The notes under the pieces were generated by a model. That model worked only from the letters and a program-made list of their open reading frames with translations, did not search any database and had not been told where the DNA came from. Positions 24,701 through 32,638 of a stretch of 49,164 nucleotides of DNA are shown in pieces (within the stretch, counting starts at the first letter, position 1; every line of letters starts with the position of its first letter). A program made the position numbers and the translations under genes. Source of the stretch: Deltaproteobacteria bacterium (GTDB lineage Bacteria; Desulfobacterota; GWC2-55-46; UBA9637); contig JACRML010000016.1 in assembly GCA_016214995.1 (NCBI GenBank), positions 1-49,164 of the forward strand, written 5' to 3'.

Positions 24701-25016
24701 GCTGAGGCCCGTGCTCCTTACCGCAATAACGACCATACTCGGCCTTATTCCCATGGTAACAGGCGTGTCGTACGATTTTCAGAATTGGGAAATTTCATGG
24801 GTGAGCGAATCTACACAGTGGTGGCGCACTATGGCAGTAGTCGTGATATACGGACTCATGCTCGCAACATTCCTTACCCTTGTTGTCGTACCGACTCTCT
24901 ACTCGCTTTTTGACTCATTCCAAAACAGGATGGGTTCGTATGTTGAAAGTATAAGAAGATTTTACTGGAAGCCTTATGAATGGCTGACAGGCAGGGCAGG
25001 GAATAATTCCAAATAG
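21702..25016 (+). CDS. RND efflux pump, inner-membrane transporter (AcrB/HAE family)
   Basis: 1104 residues, slightly longer than AcrB. The twelve-TM RND layout is visible: TM1 near 10-28, a large periplasmic loop, TM2-6 at about 330-480, TM7 near 545, a second loop, and TM8-12 at about 905-1075. TM4 reads LALGMLVDNAIVIVENIYRYM with a single proton-relay aspartate, where many pumps have two. The second repeat has GVVVNNAIILVDYTNKLRGRG and RLRPVLLTAITTILGLIP. It works with the adaptor upstream in proton-driven export; the substrate cannot be told. The GTG start is coupled to the adaptor stop. Confidence 0.93.
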   Translation: MILSDTAVRQRISVMVLAVIILVFGVYCYKVLPRESEPDITIPFVFISTDYKGVSPSDIETSITIPIEKKLKGLEGVKKVHSISSEGQSSISIEFITGTDIDKAIEKVRNKVDEAKNDLPSDMEDDPSVFEVNFSEMPIVIFSLSGVCGNPCLKKIADEIEDEIEAIPGVLDAEISGALEREIRIEINPEKLAYYNIPITAFQRVVSGENQNISGGAIRLGDGRFQLRVPGEFRMPEEIYGLIVGAHDGQPVYLKDLARVKDGFKDETSRSRLNGRESVNIAVKKRAGENIIEITDKIDEILARLSPGWPKGTNIIKVMDKSEDIRTMVADLENNIYSGLALVVLVLLFAMGIRNAILVALAIPFSMLLSYIVLYLMGITLNMVVLFSLVLALGMLVDNAIVIVENIYRYMQQGVSRSQAAMRAASEVAWPVIGSTLTTLAAFFPMIFWPGIMGEFMKYLPITLIITLTASLFVALVINPALASFFMKTKNSSGKSLSSEEAFAAGEKPIEIKGVVLILYAGLLKTALRHRLTVTLSTFLLMIVLFQGWLLVVGLERPVEFFPHIDPKSMYVNIDVPEGTNIDYNDRILKQIEMHINGAVTNTGGAFDDRYKESYSLKHHKKEDNDEYINSSDLENIEYIYARSMAFPTAGSAFEPMAANHVGIQFIDMKDRRIPSSDTLNKIRERIKDVPGGKVTIAEAEQGPPTGAPINIEISGVDFRVLGRLAKEIRKIIEQIPYVEDIRDDYVEGTPSVRVSVDRQKAALFGLTTDSIGFALKTGYNGLNISTYHEGDEDFDITVQLSDPDRRVIDILRELMLPTPAGKLVPLTTVAKIDYSGSLGNVIRINHSRVVTVKANVDETKIPGAVARLQSEELLKKFPIPAGYRIKFTGEFEFQKESEEFLSKTFIIALFLIFLILVAMFNSVSQPFIIMTSVILSLGGVFLGLMTISSPFGIIMTGVGVISLAGVVVNNAIILVDYTNKLRGRGMNIHDAIVAGGATRLRPVLLTAITTILGLIPMVTGVSYDFQNWEISWVSESTQWWRTMAVVVIYGLMLATFLTLVVVPTLYSLFDSFQNRMGSYVESIRRFYWKPYEWLTGRAGNNSK

Positions 25017-25063
25017 CAATCAAGATGACACTATTATTATGAGGCTGCTGTTCCTGAGTATTT

Positions 25064-25118
25064 CCGTGTCGGTTAATGGAAGAGAAGATTGCAATTGTGG
25101 ATGGGAAAAGGTAAAGTT
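25064..25118 (+). repeat. Leader-like direct repeat, copy 3
   Basis: GTCGGTTAATGGAAGAGAAG and the following GATTGCAATTGTGGATGGGA match the copies at 19388 and 20415. It lies immediately before the ligase beta start and may carry its translation signals, since GGTAAAGTTTGATC leads into the ATG. Confidence 0.65.
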
Positions 25119-25123
25119 TGATC

Positions 25124-25846
25124 ATGACCCAACAAGAGTCCAAAAAGCTTATAACCTATGCCATTCAATCAGGCAGGACATCGCTCCTGGAGCCTGAGGC
25201 AAAGGCGCTTTTATCTACATTTGACATACCTGTACCCAAAAATGTTTTCGTAAGGAGTGTAGAGGATGGTGTAGATGCCGCAAACAATATGGGATACCCT
25301 GTTGTTCTCAAGGTTGTGTCAAGCGATATTCTGCACAAGACGGAGGCGGGAGGTGTAAAGACAGGGCTTAAGAATGAGCAGGAGATTGCAGATTCATTCA
25401 ATGAAATGATATTTGACATATCAGACCGCCATGTGACAGCGAAGATTGAAGGTTTTTTGATAGAGAGGATGGTAGATAAGGGTATCGAGGTCATTATTGG
25501 CGGCATAAGAGATGCGCAATTTGGTCCTGCGGTAATGTTTGGTGTTGGTGGTGTAGCAGTGGAACTCTTAAAAGATGTCTCTTTCAGGCTCGCCCCTGTC
25601 ACAAAAGAGGAGTGTCTTGAAATGATAAAAGAAATAAAGGCGTATCCTTTGCTTTCAGGATACAGGGGAAGTGAACCATGTGATATTGACACGATTGCAG
25701 ATGTCATTATAAAGGTCGGCAATATCATGAATGAGATGAATGAAATAACCGAGATGGAAATAAACCCCCTTATTGTGTATCCTGAGGGTGTTATGGCAGT
25801 AGATGCGAGGGTAGTGTTATGGAGCAAGCCAACCGTGTTGGCGTAG
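25124..25846 (+). CDS. ADP-forming acyl-CoA ligase beta subunit (ATP-grasp)
   Basis: 240 residues from the ATG at 25124, comprising a single ATP-grasp domain: LLEPEAKALLSTFDIPVPK, NMGYPVVLKVVSSDILHKTEAGGVK, LIERMVDKGIEVIIGGIRDAQFGP, VMFGVGGVAVELLKDVSFRLAP, and the metal-binding end EITEMEINPLIVYPEGVMAVDAR. It matches the C-terminal third of the fused ligase at 7948 and would complete the alpha subunit at 11398. The wide separation of alpha and beta by the island is unusual. The 3' end overlaps the cobD frame by 28 nt if that gene starts at 25819. Confidence 0.9.
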   Translation: MTQQESKKLITYAIQSGRTSLLEPEAKALLSTFDIPVPKNVFVRSVEDGVDAANNMGYPVVLKVVSSDILHKTEAGGVKTGLKNEQEIADSFNEMIFDISDRHVTAKIEGFLIERMVDKGIEVIIGGIRDAQFGPAVMFGVGGVAVELLKDVSFRLAPVTKEECLEMIKEIKAYPLLSGYRGSEPCDIDTIADVIIKVGNIMNEMNEITEMEINPLIVYPEGVMAVDARVVLWSKPTVLA

Positions 25847-26958
25847 AAACGGCGACATGGTCGCCTTGGTCCAAAAATATGAATAAAACCCACGGCGGAA
25901 ATATCTGGAAGATTGCGAAAGAGAGCGGCCTCAAGCCCGAGAATATTCTTGATTTCAGCGCCAGCATAAATCCACTCGGCCTTTCACAAAAGGCAGAGAT
26001 GGCAATTAAAGATGTCATCTCACTTTTAGGGCATTACCCTGAGCCAGGCGCTGAGGCAATGAGGGCAGAGCTTGCCTCTTATCATAACCTGCCTGAAGAG
26101 AATATCCTTGCGGGAAACGGGTCTACGGAATTTATATACTTGCTTCCTCAGATATTCAGACCAAAAAAGACAGTCGTAGTTGAACCCAGCTTCAGTGAAT
26201 ACAGAAATTCATTGGAATCTTTTAGCTGCGGGATAACAAGTTTTAACACAAAAGAAGATGAAGGCTTTGTTCCTGATATGACAAGCTTGTATTCAATAAT
26301 TGAGAATGGTTATGATTTGGTTTATCTGTGCAACCCTGCTAATCCCAGCGGTGTTTTATTATCAAGAAAAGATGTTTTAGATGTGGCAGGCAAGTGCCTT
26401 AAGTTTGGGACAATTCTGGTTGTTGATGAGGCGTTTGTTGATTTTGTAGAAGAGGAATCGGTCAAGAGGGATGCTATAATCATGGATAATCTGATTGTCA
26501 TCCGTTCCATGACAAAGTTTTTTTCAATGGCAGGTTTAAGGCTTGGCTATATTATTGCAAATCAAAGACTCATTAAAAGATTTGAGGCAGTCAAGCCGCC
26601 GTGGTCGGCCAACACTTTGGCTATTCTGGCAGGGATAGAGAGTCTGAAAGATGTAAAATATATTAAAATGACAAGAGAGTGGTTGCAGCACGAGATGCCC
26701 CTGTTTATAAAAGGATTTAATAACATATCTTTTCTAAAAGTTTATCCAAGCAGAATAAATTACATACTGGTTAAAATACTTCTGCATGGTATAACAGCGA
26801 AATATATGCAGGAAGAGTTGTTGAAGAGTGGTATCTTTATTCGTGACTGCAGTTCATTTGCAGGACTTGACAGCAGTTTCTTCAGGGTGGCGGTAAGAAA
26901 AAGGGAGGAGAATAAAGTTTTGCTGGACGCTGTAACGAGTATGCTGGCAAATCTATAA
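25819..26958 (+). CDS. cobD: L-threonine-O-3-phosphate decarboxylase / HisC-like aminotransferase
   Basis: PLP enzyme of the fold-type I aminotransferase group. The opening THGGNIWKIAKESGLKPENILDFSASINPLG is the CobD hallmark. YLCNPANPSG binds PLP, VVDEAFVDF follows, and RSMTKFFSMAGLRLGY holds the PLP lysine. It would make aminopropanol phosphate for the cobalamin nucleotide loop, the step before CbiB (6852). Start 25819 (379 aa) has GAGGG upstream but overlaps the beta subunit. ATG 25879 (359 aa) fits the family length better. A histidinol-phosphate aminotransferase role is less likely given the HGGN motif. Confidence 0.85.
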   Translation: MEQANRVGVETATWSPWSKNMNKTHGGNIWKIAKESGLKPENILDFSASINPLGLSQKAEMAIKDVISLLGHYPEPGAEAMRAELASYHNLPEENILAGNGSTEFIYLLPQIFRPKKTVVVEPSFSEYRNSLESFSCGITSFNTKEDEGFVPDMTSLYSIIENGYDLVYLCNPANPSGVLLSRKDVLDVAGKCLKFGTILVVDEAFVDFVEEESVKRDAIIMDNLIVIRSMTKFFSMAGLRLGYIIANQRLIKRFEAVKPPWSANTLAILAGIESLKDVKYIKMTREWLQHEMPLFIKGFNNISFLKVYPSRINYILVKILLHGITAKYMQEELLKSGIFIRDCSSFAGLDSSFFRVAVRKREENKVLLDAVTSMLANL

Positions 26959-26967
26959 TCATAAACC

Positions 26968-27141
26968 CAAACGCAATCTTTGGCCAAATACTGTGTCAGG
27001 GTCACCCATTGCAGAGCAATGGGTCGGGCTGTCCAAATACTCACATATCTAACTACATATGCTCCGTCTTGTCCAGCCAGTCTTTCCTTGTCCCCTGATA
27101 GAAACTTTCAGGGGCAGGCTCTGGTTCAAATCTTGCGTTTG
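26968..27141 (+). repeat. CAAACGCAA-type dispersed element, copy 1
   Basis: The terminal inverted repeats CAAACGCAATCTTTG (26968-26982) and CAAATCTTGCGTTTG (27127-27141) enclose GCTGTCCAAATACTCACATA, ATATGCTCCGTCTTGTCC and CCCCTGATAGAAACTTTCAG, then GGGG. The same order recurs at 36124-36340, and in inverted form at 10230-10339. It is non-coding. The whole gap 26959-27305 holds only this element and a leader ending in AGGAGG before the next gene. Confidence 0.75.
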
Positions 27142-27305
27142 CACCCGAAAAAGAAAAACCAAATGCATTTTTCGGGTAAAATATTTAGGAGGCACCTTTG
27201 TGACTGCCTGTGTGTGACACATAACCAGGGTCTCATGCGGGAGTGGACAAACCTCTTCCATGCATTTTGCATATTTGTATTTTCTTTTACAGGAGGTATA
27301 AAAAA

Positions 27306-27536
27306 ATGAGAGAAAGAGACAGAGATATCCGTAGAAGGCGGCACAGAAGAGAAAAGGCAAAAAAGGCGAAGATCAGGGCATTGATAGCTCAGTCAAAATC
27401 GGGCCAGAAAAAGAAGCCCGCAGAGGCCGTGCAGGAAGTAAAAGAGGAGAAAAAGGTTATTCATAGGAAACCGGCAGTAAAAATTGTGAAGCCTGCAAAA
27501 GAGGCGTCAGGGGTTGGAAAAAAGGGTGAATCATAG
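27306..27536 (+). CDS. Small very basic protein (DUF6800-like)
   Basis: 76 residues from the ATG at 27306, 6 nt after the RBS AGGAGG. The N-terminal half is almost all R/K/E (RERDRDIRRRRHRREKAKKAK) and resembles DUF6800. The C-terminal half is lysine- and valine-rich and looks disordered (PAEAVQEVKEEKKVIHRKP). It may bind nucleic acid. It is followed directly by the NHL gene with no gap. Confidence 0.6.
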   Translation: MRERDRDIRRRRHRREKAKKAKIRALIAQSKSGQKKKPAEAVQEVKEEKKVIHRKPAVKIVKPAKEASGVGKKGES

Positions 27537-28766
27537 GTGAATAGAGTAGAAAGTCAAAAGTCAGAAGCCTGCCCCCGAATGCATCCCCGATGGAACCCTT
27601 CGGGGACAGGTCTATCGGGGATCAGAGGCCTGCCCCTGCAGGCTTTAAGCAGGGGTCAGAAGTCAGAAAAAAACTGCTTTTACCAATATCTTGCGGTGAG
27701 TCTTCTGATTTCTGCCCTTTTTGCTGCAATCAGCGGCGCTGCTCCCTTTGGACACGGCAATGGCATAGGTTCATATATTGTTGCTACTATTGCAGGCAGC
27801 GGTATACAGGGTAATATTGACGGTTCAAGGGAAAAGGCGCAATTCAACTGGCCGACAGGCATAGCTGTTGATGATAAGGGTTACATCTATGTTGCGGATT
27901 TTTTGAATAACCTTGTAAGGAAAATTAATAATAACGGAGAGGTTATCACCTTTATAGGAAGCGGCCATGCGGCCTTTGCTGACGGTAATGGCAGAGATGC
28001 CCATCTGAAAGGGCCTGATAATATAGCTGTAGATAAAGATGGCAATATCTATGTCGCAGATGCCGATAACTTTAGAATACGAAAGGTTACGCCTGATGGG
28101 ATAATAACAACAATAGCAGGAAGCGGCATCAGAGGCTATAAAGATGGTGAAGGGAAAATCGCCATGTTTGCATATCCAACAGGTGTTGATGTAGATAAAG
28201 ATGGCAATGTATATGTTGCAGACAGGGGAAGTCATACCATAAGAAAGATAGAAAGGGATAAAAATGTTGTTACTATAGCAGGCAATGGCTATCCTGCGTA
28301 TGCGGATGGAAACGGAGTAAAAACTCATTTTCGTGAACCCATATCTCTTACCGTTGACCATGACGGCAATATCTATGTAGCAGATTCCGGCAACAATGCC
28401 ATCAGGAAGATAACCCCTGATGGCATTGTGTCAACCCTTGCAGGTGGCAAGCCGGGTTATAAAGACGGTAAAGGAAGAGATGCAAAGTTTCTCTGGCCGA
28501 CCGGAGTTGCCATAGACGGCCTTGGAAATATCTATGTGTGCGATTCTCAAAATAACAAAATCCGCAGGGTAACACCTGAAGGTGTTGTAAGTACAGTTGC
28601 TGGAGTGAGCGTCCCTGGTTTTGCTGATGGCGCAGGATATAATGCACAGTTCCGTTTCCCTACAGGTATAGGAATGGACAAGGCCGGAAATATATATGTT
28701 GCCGATTCAGGCAACAATAGGATTAGAAAAATAAGCCAAGGCGGGATATTACAGGCTAAAAGATAG
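27537..28766 (+). CDS. Secreted NHL-repeat beta-propeller protein
   Basis: Up to 409 residues. A signal-like segment (YLAVSLLISALFAAISGAAP, about 51-70) is followed by roughly six NHL repeats of about 55 residues, each like FxxPTGIAVDxxGNIYVADxxNNxIRKIxPDGxVxTIAG. They should form one six-bladed propeller exposed outside the cytoplasm. The first 45 residues are encoded by G/C-rich palindromic repeat DNA (CCCCCGA/TCGGGG, CCCCTGCAGG), so the GTG start at 27537 is doubtful. A GTG at 27696 lies inside the hydrophobic segment and is less likely. Ligand and role are unknown. Confidence 0.8.
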   Translation: MNRVESQKSEACPRMHPRWNPSGTGLSGIRGLPLQALSRGQKSEKNCFYQYLAVSLLISALFAAISGAAPFGHGNGIGSYIVATIAGSGIQGNIDGSREKAQFNWPTGIAVDDKGYIYVADFLNNLVRKINNNGEVITFIGSGHAAFADGNGRDAHLKGPDNIAVDKDGNIYVADADNFRIRKVTPDGIITTIAGSGIRGYKDGEGKIAMFAYPTGVDVDKDGNVYVADRGSHTIRKIERDKNVVTIAGNGYPAYADGNGVKTHFREPISLTVDHDGNIYVADSGNNAIRKITPDGIVSTLAGGKPGYKDGKGRDAKFLWPTGVAIDGLGNIYVCDSQNNKIRRVTPEGVVSTVAGVSVPGFADGAGYNAQFRFPTGIGMDKAGNIYVADSGNNRIRKISQGGILQAKR

Positions 28767-28815
28767 GTTTGGCTGTCTTGACTCTTAATCCTTCAAGCTG
28801 CAACCTCCTCTGACC

Positions 28816-28998
28816 GTAAAATGGCGATTGAAGACCCCGCTATTTTACAAACCGGCGATTTGGCTGCCATACTTAGTTATCGGCGCATTTTTTCTCCTCA
28901 TCGTATTGATGAACATACGGCTCGTCGCAAAAATGGCCTCTGCCTCGTCTGGCAGCCAACTTGCCAGTTTACCCAAAAATCAATGTCTATTTTTGGGT
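28816..28998 (+). repeat. Two-hairpin dispersed element, full-length copy
   Basis: The 5' hairpin is GTAAAATGGC (28816-28825) with GCTATTTTAC (28839-28848). The 3' hairpin is ACCCAAAAAT (28971-28980) with ATTTTTGGGT (28989-28998), a perfect 10-bp stem. Between them lies CGATTTGGCTGCCATACTT, also found inverted near 48110-48130. Copies or parts are at 46-113, 1342-1374 and 48079-48202. The open frame at 28828-29094 is generated by this repeat and is not a gene. Confidence 0.75.
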
Positions 28999-29031
28999 CT
29001 GATTAAATCCTTGACAAACCTCTTTACACTC

Positions 29032-29059
29032 TTGACAATCTATAGTTTTAGGTTAGACT
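29032..29059 (+). promoter_or_regulatory. Candidate sigma-70 promoter upstream of flavoprotein gene
   Basis: TTGACA (29032-29037), a 16-nt spacer and TAGACT (29054-29059). A second TTGACA lies at 29011-29016. It follows the dispersed element and precedes a long leader of about 150 nt to the TTG start. Confidence 0.45.
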
Positions 29060-29122
29060 TTACAGAAACTAATGGTTATGTACAAAGGAGATGATACGAA
29101 AGATTACACCGATTATAAAGGC

Positions 29123-29170
29123 GGATTACACAGATTAAGGCAAAATAGCAGTTTTTAATCTGTGTAATCC
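29123..29170 (+). repeat. Long perfect hairpin in 5' leader of flavoprotein gene
   Basis: GGATTACACAGATTAA (29123-29138) and TTAATCTGTGTAATCC (29155-29170) are perfect 16-bp inverted repeats around a 16-nt loop, 43 nt before the start codon. ATTACACAGATT units recur beside it (29181-29192 inverted) and at 30970-31050. Confidence 0.75.
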
Positions 29171-29213
29171 TATTTCAAAATCTGTGTAATCAGTTCTTTC
29201 ATAGGAGATACTA

Positions 29214-30884
29214 TTGGTCATTCATGATGTAGTTGTAATTGGCGCCGGATTGGCAGGTATGAGGGCAGCTATTGAGGCTGCACGAAACGGTGTGAACGTG
29301 GCTGTTGTATCTAAAGTTCATCCTATAAGGAGCCATTCCGTTTCTGCCCAGGGAGGGATAAATGCGGCCATTGCCATGAACGATTCATGGAATGCTCATG
29401 CATTTGACACGGTAAAGGGGAGTGATTATCTTGGGGACCAGGATGCGATAGAGATACTGTGCAAAGAGGCGCCTGAGGATATCTTTGAGCTTGACAACAT
29501 GGGCTGCCTTTTCAGCAGAGATGATAAAGGAAGCATTGCCCAGAGGCCGTTTGGCGGCGCAGGTTTTCCCAGAACATGTTATGCCGCAGACAGGACAGGC
29601 CATGCTATTCTTAATACCTTGTATGAACAGCTACTCAGGCACGGTGTGCCTGTTTATGAAGAGTGGTTTGTCGTTTCACTGGCAGTTGAAAATGGCATAT
29701 GCCGCGGTTTGATTGCCATTGATATACATACAGGAAAACTTCATAGGTTGCATGTCAAGGCCATAATCCTTGCAACAGGCGGTTATGGAAGGGTATATCA
29801 AAATTCTACCAATGCCCTTATAAATACAGGGGACGGCATGGGACTTGCGCTGAACAGCGGCGCAGAGCTGATGGATATGGAATTTGTCCAGTTTCATCCC
29901 ACAACCCTGAAATCTACCGGCATATTGATTAGTGAAGGGGCAAGGGGCGAAGGCGGCTATCTTCTCAATTCAAAGGGTGAGCGATTTATGAAAAGATATG
30001 CTCCCAACGCTCTGGAACTAGCCAGCCGTGATGTTGTATCAAGGGCGGAACAGCAAGAGATTGAGGATGGCAGAGGAGTTGACGGCTGTGTGCTTCTTGA
30101 CTTGAGACACCTCGGTGAGGCGCTGATAAATGAAAGGCTTCCCCAGATACGTCAGTTGGCAATAGATTTTGAAGGCATAGACCCTTTAAAAGAGCTTGTG
30201 CCCATAAAACCGGGCGCCCACTATTCAATGGGAGGCATTAAGACAGATGTATGGGGAGCCACTAACATAAAAGGCATTTATGCTGCCGGTGAATGCGCCT
30301 GCGTGAGCGTTCACGGCGCCAACAGGTTAGGAGGGAATTCTTTATTGGATGCTGTTGTTTTTGGCAGAAGGGCTGGATATGCAGCATCTCATTATGCGAA
30401 AGAGGCTGCGCTGGAAGATTTTCCAGAGGCTGTGCTTAAGGATGCAGCAAGAGACATTTCAATCATAATGAACAGGACAAGCGGCGAACGGGTAGCAGGT
30501 TTAAGAAACGAGCTTGCTTCAGCCATGACCGTGTATGTGGGTGTTTTCAGGGACAAAGACAGGATGGATAAGGCATTAACTAAAATAAGGGAATTAAGGG
30601 AGTTATATAAGAATATCAATCTGGAGGATAAAGGAGAGATCTTTAATACCGAGCTTATATCAGTTTTTGAATTGGGCCATTTGCTCACTATAGCAGAGTG
30701 CATAGTGATTGCTGCTATAAACCGGAATGAAAGCAGAGGCGCCCATTATCGCCTTGATTTTCCAACGAGGGATGATAAAAACTGGCTGAAGCACGTACTA
30801 TTGTTTAAAGACGGCGGTGGTATTAAGTTTGGCTATAAGGATGTTGCTGTAACCAGGTACAAACCCATGGAAAGAAAATATTAA
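29214..30884 (+). CDS. Succinate dehydrogenase/fumarate reductase-type flavoprotein subunit
   Basis: 556 residues. The TTG start is supported by AGGAG 7 nt upstream and by the FAD-binding Rossmann motif starting at once ([18 protein letters not shown]). The family motifs are complete: [13 protein letters not shown] with the histidine (41) that binds FAD covalently in SdhA/Frd[10 protein letters not shown] (225-232), [10 protein letters not shown] (241-250), HYSMGGI (336-342) and [22 protein letters not shown] near 368-389. The C-terminal helical domain is present. No iron-sulfur (SdhB) or membrane-anchor gene is adjacent. It could be an orphan SdhA whose partners are elsewhere, or a soluble fumarate reductase or aspartate-oxidase-like enzyme. 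Confidence 0.85.
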   Translation: MVIHDVVVIGAGLAGMRAAIEAARNGVNVAVVSKVHPIRSHSVSAQGGINAAIAMNDSWNAHAFDTVKGSDYLGDQDAIEILCKEAPEDIFELDNMGCLFSRDDKGSIAQRPFGGAGFPRTCYAADRTGHAILNTLYEQLLRHGVPVYEEWFVVSLAVENGICRGLIAIDIHTGKLHRLHVKAIILATGGYGRVYQNSTNALINTGDGMGLALNSGAELMDMEFVQFHPTTLKSTGILISEGARGEGGYLLNSKGERFMKRYAPNALELASRDVVSRAEQQEIEDGRGVDGCVLLDLRHLGEALINERLPQIRQLAIDFEGIDPLKELVPIKPGAHYSMGGIKTDVWGATNIKGIYAAGECACVSVHGANRLGGNSLLDAVVFGRRAGYAASHYAKEAALEDFPEAVLKDAARDISIIMNRTSGERVAGLRNELASAMTVYVGVFRDKDRMDKALTKIRELRELYKNINLEDKGEIFNTELISVFELGHLLTIAECIVIAAINRNESRGAHYRLDFPTRDDKNWLKHVLLFKDGGGIKFGYKDVAVTRYKPMERKY

Positions 30885-30935
30885 TTAAATTTAATGAAAA
30901 ACTATTTGACTACTTTTTAGCATCCATATTATATT

Positions 30936-31080
30936 AACAGGCTGTTGAAAAAGACACCAACAGCCTTGATTACACAGATTAGGAAAAACGATTACACAGA
31001 TATTTCAATGGGTTTTAATCTGTGAAATCTAATCTTTTATCTGTGCAATCAGAGTTTGTTGAGTTTTTCAACAAACTGTT
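30936..31080 (+). repeat. Inverted-repeat element upstream of rpoD
   Basis: The termini AACAGGCTGTTGAAAAA (30936-30952) and TTTTTCAACAAACTGTT (31064-31080) are inverted with 2 mismatches. Inside are several ATTACACAGAT units in both orientations. The right side forms a perfect 10-bp hairpin AGTTTGTTGA/TCAACAAACT (31054-31078) about 25 nt before the rpoD RBS. It could end the upstream transcript or sit in the rpoD leader. Confidence 0.65.
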
Positions 31081-31116
31081 AAATATTTAAATTACAACTT
31101 GTAAGAGGAGTTGAAA

Positions 31117-32622
31117 ATGGCCAGAACAGCGACGGCAAATAACAGCGCCGAGCTTCAAAAACTTATTGAAGTAGGCAAGGACAAAGGATTTTTGACTTAT
31201 GAGGAGATTAATGATGCGCTGCCGCATGAAGGATTTTCTGTTGATGATATGGACAGCCTGCTTGAAACGCTTGGAGAAATGGGCATAGAAGTGGTGGATA
31301 GCGCTGAAAAGGCAGTAGCTGCTGAAGAAGTGGTAGAAGAAAAGGTTATGGCAGTTGAAGGCATAGAAGACCCAGTAAGGATTTACATGAAAGAGATGGG
31401 TGCTGTCTCTCTCTTGAATAGAGAAGATGAGGTCGTTCTGGCCAAGGAGATTGAGGATGGAAGAAATGAACTTAAAAGACTTACACTCAGCAGTCAGTTT
31501 GCATCCAGAGAGGTGCTTCGGATAGCTGAAAGGATAAAGGAAGACAAGGCGTCCGTCAGGGAGCTTATGGAGGAAATTGATGAAACAACCCAGCAGCAAT
31601 ATGATGAAGAGCATAAAGAAGAGATTCTGATTGAGATAGATAAACTTAAGAGGAGAAAAAAGGAAGGTGCATATAAATTATTGAAGGAGTTGAGCCTTAA
31701 TCCGGCTGTAATAAACAGGATTGCCCAACGTATAATCAATCTTGAGAGATTTATAGAAAGGGAAGAGAAAAAGAGAGGTGCTAAAAAGACAGAGAGGGCA
31801 AAAAAGCGCACACGATGGATAATGCGAAAGACCGAAATGAACAGGGAAATACTGAGGCAATTGGCCAAGGAAATCAAAACGCATGATGTTGTTGTCAGAA
31901 GGGCGAAAAAAAGACTGGTAGAAGCTAATTTAAGGCTTGTGGTGAGTATTGCAAAGAGATATATGAATCTGGGCTTAAAATTTTCTGACCTTGTTCAGGA
32001 AGGCAATATCGGGCTTATGAAGGCAGTAGACAAGTTTGACTATAAGAAGGGCTACAAGTTTTCAACTTATGCAACATGGTGGATTCGTCAGGCAATAACA
32101 AGGGCGATCGCCGACCACGGCAGAACAATCCGCATACCAGTTCATATGATAGAGACCATAAACAGACTGCTGCAGACATCCCGCCAGCTTCTTAAAGAAC
32201 TTGGAAGAGAGCCTACCCCGGATGAGATAGCGGACAGGATGGATATCCATGTATCAAAGGTAAGACGCATCCTCCGTCTTATGAAACAAACGCTTTCTCT
32301 GGAAACCCCAATCGGAGACGATGAGGAAAGTTCATTGGGTGATTTTATTGAAGATGAAAAATCACCTTCTCCTTCAGAGGCTGCTATAGAAAGGGATCTT
32401 TCAGACCAAACCCAGAGAGTGCTTGCAACCTTAACGCCGCGCGAGGAAAAGGTTTTAAGAATGAGATTTGGTGTGGGAGAAAAACAGGATTATACCCTGG
32501 AAGAGGTTGGAAAGGTTTTGGGTGTCACGAGAGAAAGGGTTCGTCAGATAGAGGCCAAGGCCATAAGGAGACTGAGACATCCTACAAGAGTTAAGTTGTT
32601 AAAGGGGTTTAGTGAGGAATAG
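31117..32622 (+). CDS. rpoD: RNA polymerase primary sigma factor (sigma-70)
   Basis: 501 residues from the ATG at 31117, after AGAGGAG. Region 1.1 is present ([24 protein letters not shown]), then region 1.2 ([22 protein letters not shown]), a shortened non-conserved linker, region 2 ([68 protein letters not shown]), region 3 and region 4 ([45 protein letters not shown]). This is the full set for a primary sigma, shorter than the E. coli protein because the linker is small. No dnaG is adjacent, unlike the common rpsU-dnaG-rpoD operon. Confidence 0.96.
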   Translation: MARTATANNSAELQKLIEVGKDKGFLTYEEINDALPHEGFSVDDMDSLLETLGEMGIEVVDSAEKAVAAEEVVEEKVMAVEGIEDPVRIYMKEMGAVSLLNREDEVVLAKEIEDGRNELKRLTLSSQFASREVLRIAERIKEDKASVRELMEEIDETTQQQYDEEHKEEILIEIDKLKRRKKEGAYKLLKELSLNPAVINRIAQRIINLERFIEREEKKRGAKKTERAKKRTRWIMRKTEMNREILRQLAKEIKTHDVVVRRAKKRLVEANLRLVVSIAKRYMNLGLKFSDLVQEGNIGLMKAVDKFDYKKGYKFSTYATWWIRQAITRAIADHGRTIRIPVHMIETINRLLQTSRQLLKELGREPTPDEIADRMDIHVSKVRRILRLMKQTLSLETPIGDDEESSLGDFIEDEKSPSPSEAAIERDLSDQTQRVLATLTPREEKVLRMRFGVGEKQDYTLEEVGKVLGVTRERVRQIEAKAIRRLRHPTRVKLLKGFSEE

Positions 32623-32638
32623 GTCTTATAGCGCGCAA

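Noticed and set aside
25165-25893. 242-codon antisense open frame over the ligase beta gene
   Set aside because: The sense ATP-grasp motifs are unambiguous; the antisense frame is a codon-bias shadow.
28828-29094. 88-codon open frame with a hydrophobic start
   Set aside because: Its first codons are the 5' hairpin of a dispersed repeat that also generates the upstream codons at 1354; no RBS and no conserved domain.
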